Source: Pseudorhodobacter antarcticus (GTDB taxonomy: Bacteria > Pseudomonadota > Alphaproteobacteria > Rhodobacterales > Rhodobacteraceae). From it: a stretch of 46,058 bases of DNA. Below are positions 44,353 to 46,058 of the stretch, in pieces; within the stretch, counting starts at the first letter, position 1; every line of letters starts with the position of its first letter. The DNA is taken from contig NZ_FOCO01000025.1 of the NCBI RefSeq assembly GCF_900110135.1, positions 1 through 46,058 of the forward strand, read 5' to 3'. The position numbers were made by a program, and so were the translations under genes. Below the pieces are notes generated by a model, which saw only the letters and a program-made list of their open reading frames with translations, searched no databases and was not told the DNA's origin.

Positions 44353-45789
44353 GTGGATTTTTCGTGGCTGATTCCGGGCTTTAGATCGTGGAAGTCTGCC
44401 AAGCCCAGCTTGCCGACCGACGCACGACGCAAGTTGGCTGAAATCTATCGTGCGACATATCGCAAACCCCTAAGTTCACTTCCCCGGAGTATAAAAGTTT
44501 CTACTTTGGGTTGGAACAAACATGTGAATTCGCGGGCGCGCCTGATCCTCAAGGGGCAACACAAGCGCAAGGTAATCCTTGAAAAATTAGATTTGAGAAC
44601 CAAAACCGCTGTCATGACAGCGAGATTATCTAAGTCCATTTTACTTGACGGGTTGGTACCTAACAGAACCGAGCGTTGGATGTCGCCTAGCGCACGCCTA
44701 AAATCTCCTGACCATAGGTCGTTGGAAGTTGAAAATTTTTCGTTCTTTGCCGCGCCTAAGTCGACTATGACGTCGCTGGCCGCTATTGCAAAGGCGGACG
44801 CTGAGTGTGTGTCTGGCCGGATTAATTTTCTAGACCATGACTGCTTAGATATCGGACCATGGTTGGTGCTTGCGGTAATGCGGCAAGAAATGCTTCCCAT
44901 TTTTAATGGCGGTGCTATCGGGGATCAGTTGTCGGCCGTTATTAAAGCGTTGCGCCTGAACGGCCCTTTAAGGTTTGGATTGGGCCAAACTTACTCTGAT
45001 CCTAATGAAATTTGGGCTTTTCCTTTGCGGAGCAGGCGCCCGGCGGGAACATCGCGGTCACCGACGATGCATCTCGACCCACAATCAAGTGAAGAGGTGG
45101 CCTTTGAGCTTTGCGACCAAATAGACAACTGGCTCCAACAAAGTTCATCCCTTGAGTTGTCTCCTGAAGGAAGACGTATAGTTGGGAAGATCGTTGGCGA
45201 GACTTTGGATAATGCCCAGCGGCATAGCCGCCCTGACTTCCCAAATGATGGTGATTGGTCGATTTCTGGTTACATGCGTCGTCAAGGCACCGGCGAAGGG
45301 CAGACATTTATCTGTCAGATGGCTTTCCTGAGTGTTGGCGCGCCGATTTCCACCACAGTAAATGGGTGCGTCGCGGCCACTAAACGTCAGATGGACGAAT
45401 ACGTTGCGAGTCACCTTAGCTCTTTCCCGAATCAGCTATATGCCGATGAACACTTGCGAACCATTTACGCCTTGCAAGACCGTGTGTCAGGTGACGCAAA
45501 CGCCGTGGAAAATGGTCGAGGGGGGACTGGGTTTAGGGATATAATCACCTTTTTTGGAGATCTTGCGGCCGCCACCTCAACGGGTGTCGGCGCTAAACTT
45601 GCTATAGTCTCTGGTCGGACATGCCTACATATAGATGCAAACTATTGCGAGGTATCAAGGCCCGCACGTGGACAAGAGTTCAATATTTGGATGAATGCGC
45701 AAAATCTTAAGGGCACCTCGATTTTTGACTGTTTTCGCGGCAACGGGATAGCAGGTTCCGCCCAAAGCGCGTCAGCGACCTTCAACTGA
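44353..45789 (+). CDS. STAS-like plus GHKL-ATPase fusion protein, unknown function
   Basis: 478 residues. Residues 1-130 are basic with no known domain. Residues about 155-215 (NFLDHDCLDIGPWLVLAVMR, then LRLNGPLRFGLG) look like a STAS-like fold. Residues about 245-450 look like a GHKL ATPase: N-box ETLDNAQRHSR at 283-293 (Glu283, Asp286, Asn287) and G2-type lid GRGGTGF at 388-394. No kinase dimerisation or receiver domain is present. The start is GTG at 44353; upstream frames close at 44320. Codons are clearly AT-richer than the core genes, so it was probably transferred. A defence or conflict role is an inference from domain type and context. Confidence 0.7.
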   Translation: MDFSWLIPGFRSWKSAKPSLPTDARRKLAEIYRATYRKPLSSLPRSIKVSTLGWNKHVNSRARLILKGQHKRKVILEKLDLRTKTAVMTARLSKSILLDGLVPNRTERWMSPSARLKSPDHRSLEVENFSFFAAPKSTMTSLAAIAKADAECVSGRINFLDHDCLDIGPWLVLAVMRQEMLPIFNGGAIGDQLSAVIKALRLNGPLRFGLGQTYSDPNEIWAFPLRSRRPAGTSRSPTMHLDPQSSEEVAFELCDQIDNWLQQSSSLELSPEGRRIVGKIVGETLDNAQRHSRPDFPNDGDWSISGYMRRQGTGEGQTFICQMAFLSVGAPISTTVNGCVAATKRQMDEYVASHLSSFPNQLYADEHLRTIYALQDRVSGDANAVENGRGGTGFRDIITFFGDLAAATSTGVGAKLAIVSGRTCLHIDANYCEVSRPARGQEFNIWMNAQNLKGTSIFDCFRGNGIAGSAQSASATFN

Positions 45790-46058
45790 CAGAGTGTTGC
45801 CTTGGGTTTGATGATGTGCTGCCCATTTCGCTTCGCGGACCTTCGGTTCAGGGCCGTTTTTGGCGATGCGCAGCATGATCTGCGTCTGTGTTCGCCCGTG
45901 TTTCAGGCTGGGTGAGGGTTGATGCGACCCAGTTGGGCGAGACGGCGCATGTTGTAGGTGAGATTCTTCATCCCGATTTTGGCCTTGGCCCGAACCAGAC
46001 CGATCGTGCGCACGAGGGTGCCGCCCATGTCGTTGGCTTGCGCGCCAAAAATATGCTC
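45790..46058 (-). mobile_element. 3' end of an IS5-family insertion sequence
   Basis: The transposase tail at 45903-46058 and about 113 bp beyond it probably form the IS end. I could not recognise the terminal inverted repeat or target duplication, so the boundary near 45790 is arbitrary. The rest lies outside the window. Confidence 0.55.
45903..46058 (-). CDS. IS5-type transposase, C-terminal part (cut by the window edge)
   Basis: The last 51 codons: EHIFGAQANDMGGTLVRTIG, LVRAKAKIGMKNLTYNMRRL and a terminal INPHPA. This is the DDE transposase C-terminus with the catalytic-Glu region followed by the R-x-K-helix and NLTYNMRR block of the IS5 family. The 5' part is outside the window, so intactness is unknown. 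Confidence 0.8.
   Translation of the reverse strand, partial: EHIFGAQANDMGGTLVRTIGLVRAKAKIGMKNLTYNMRRLAQLGRINPHPA

Overview
The window looks like a chromosomal segment of a Rhodobacterales (Rhodobacter/Roseobacter-group) alphaproteobacterium. The evidence is high GC, heavy use of GCG/GCC/CGC codons, ethylmalonyl-CoA pathway genes (ccr, ecm, mch, mcl2) interleaved with the TCA-cycle operons, an Irr-type Fur protein beside fabA-fabB-fabI, and an E2 subunit with two lipoyl domains. From memory, the order sdh - mch - mcl2 - mdh - sucCD - sucAB - lpd - ecm/ccr resembles the Rhodobacter sphaeroides arrangement. I could not run a search to confirm this.

Layout. (1) 1-7.3 kb: a DMT permease divergent from adenine deaminase (ade), tRNA-Ala(GGC), an acidic FYDLN protein, a YgjP-like metalloprotease, a GntR regulator, purine nucleoside phosphorylase (deoD), an aldo/keto reductase and two very small genes. 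The theme is purine salvage. (2) 7.3-11.9 kb: the minus-strand sdhC-D-A-(lipoprotein)-(FkbM methyltransferase)-sdhB operon, ending in a strong terminator. (3) 12.1-15.6 kb: minus-strand mcl2, nnrU-like, DUF1737, mch and DUF4344. (4) 15.8-28.2 kb: a TauE/SafE permease, then plus-strand mdh, sucC, sucD, sucA, sucB and lpd. Small accessory genes are wedged between them (a lipoprotein, DUF805, a coiled-coil/zinc-ribbon protein and a MAPEG protein). (5) 28.2-31.8 kb: divergent ecm and ccr. (6) 31.9-38.2 kb: housekeeping genes (RecD-like helicase, stand-alone RAM domain, pyrD, DUF952, periplasmic 5'-nucleotidase, SRAP peptidase, tRNA-Gly(TCC)). (7) 38.2-42.4 kb: a VOC protein, fabI-fabB-fabA, divergent irr, and DUF2161. 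(8) 42.4-46.06 kb: an accessory island with phage-tail remnants (a DUF4376-like fragment and a frameshifted DUF1353 gene), an orphan D12 adenine methylase, 350 bp of decayed sequence, an unusual STAS-like/GHKL-ATPase protein with AT-richer codons, and the 3' end of an IS5-type transposase running off the window.

How it works together. SdhCDAB, SucAB-Lpd, SucCD and Mdh make up the second half of the TCA cycle. Ccr, Ecm, Mch and Mcl2 are the C2-assimilation (ethylmalonyl-CoA) branch, whose products (succinyl-CoA, malate) enter that same half cycle.

The most interesting regulatory signal is a 30-bp operator architecture, GTGATCACAC - N10 - TGTGATCACA. It occurs in the same orientation upstream of both sdhC and sucC. 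A single GTGATCACAC lies just before ccr, and a 14-bp version lies 86 bp upstream of the sdhC pair. This suggests one dedicated regulator joining the TCA operons and perhaps ccr. Three copies of a GGGTGGG/CCCACCC palindromic repeat and several short tandem repeats decorate the intergenic regions. I saw no CRISPR array, rRNA or replication origin. Positions 1-123 hold no gene I can recognise.
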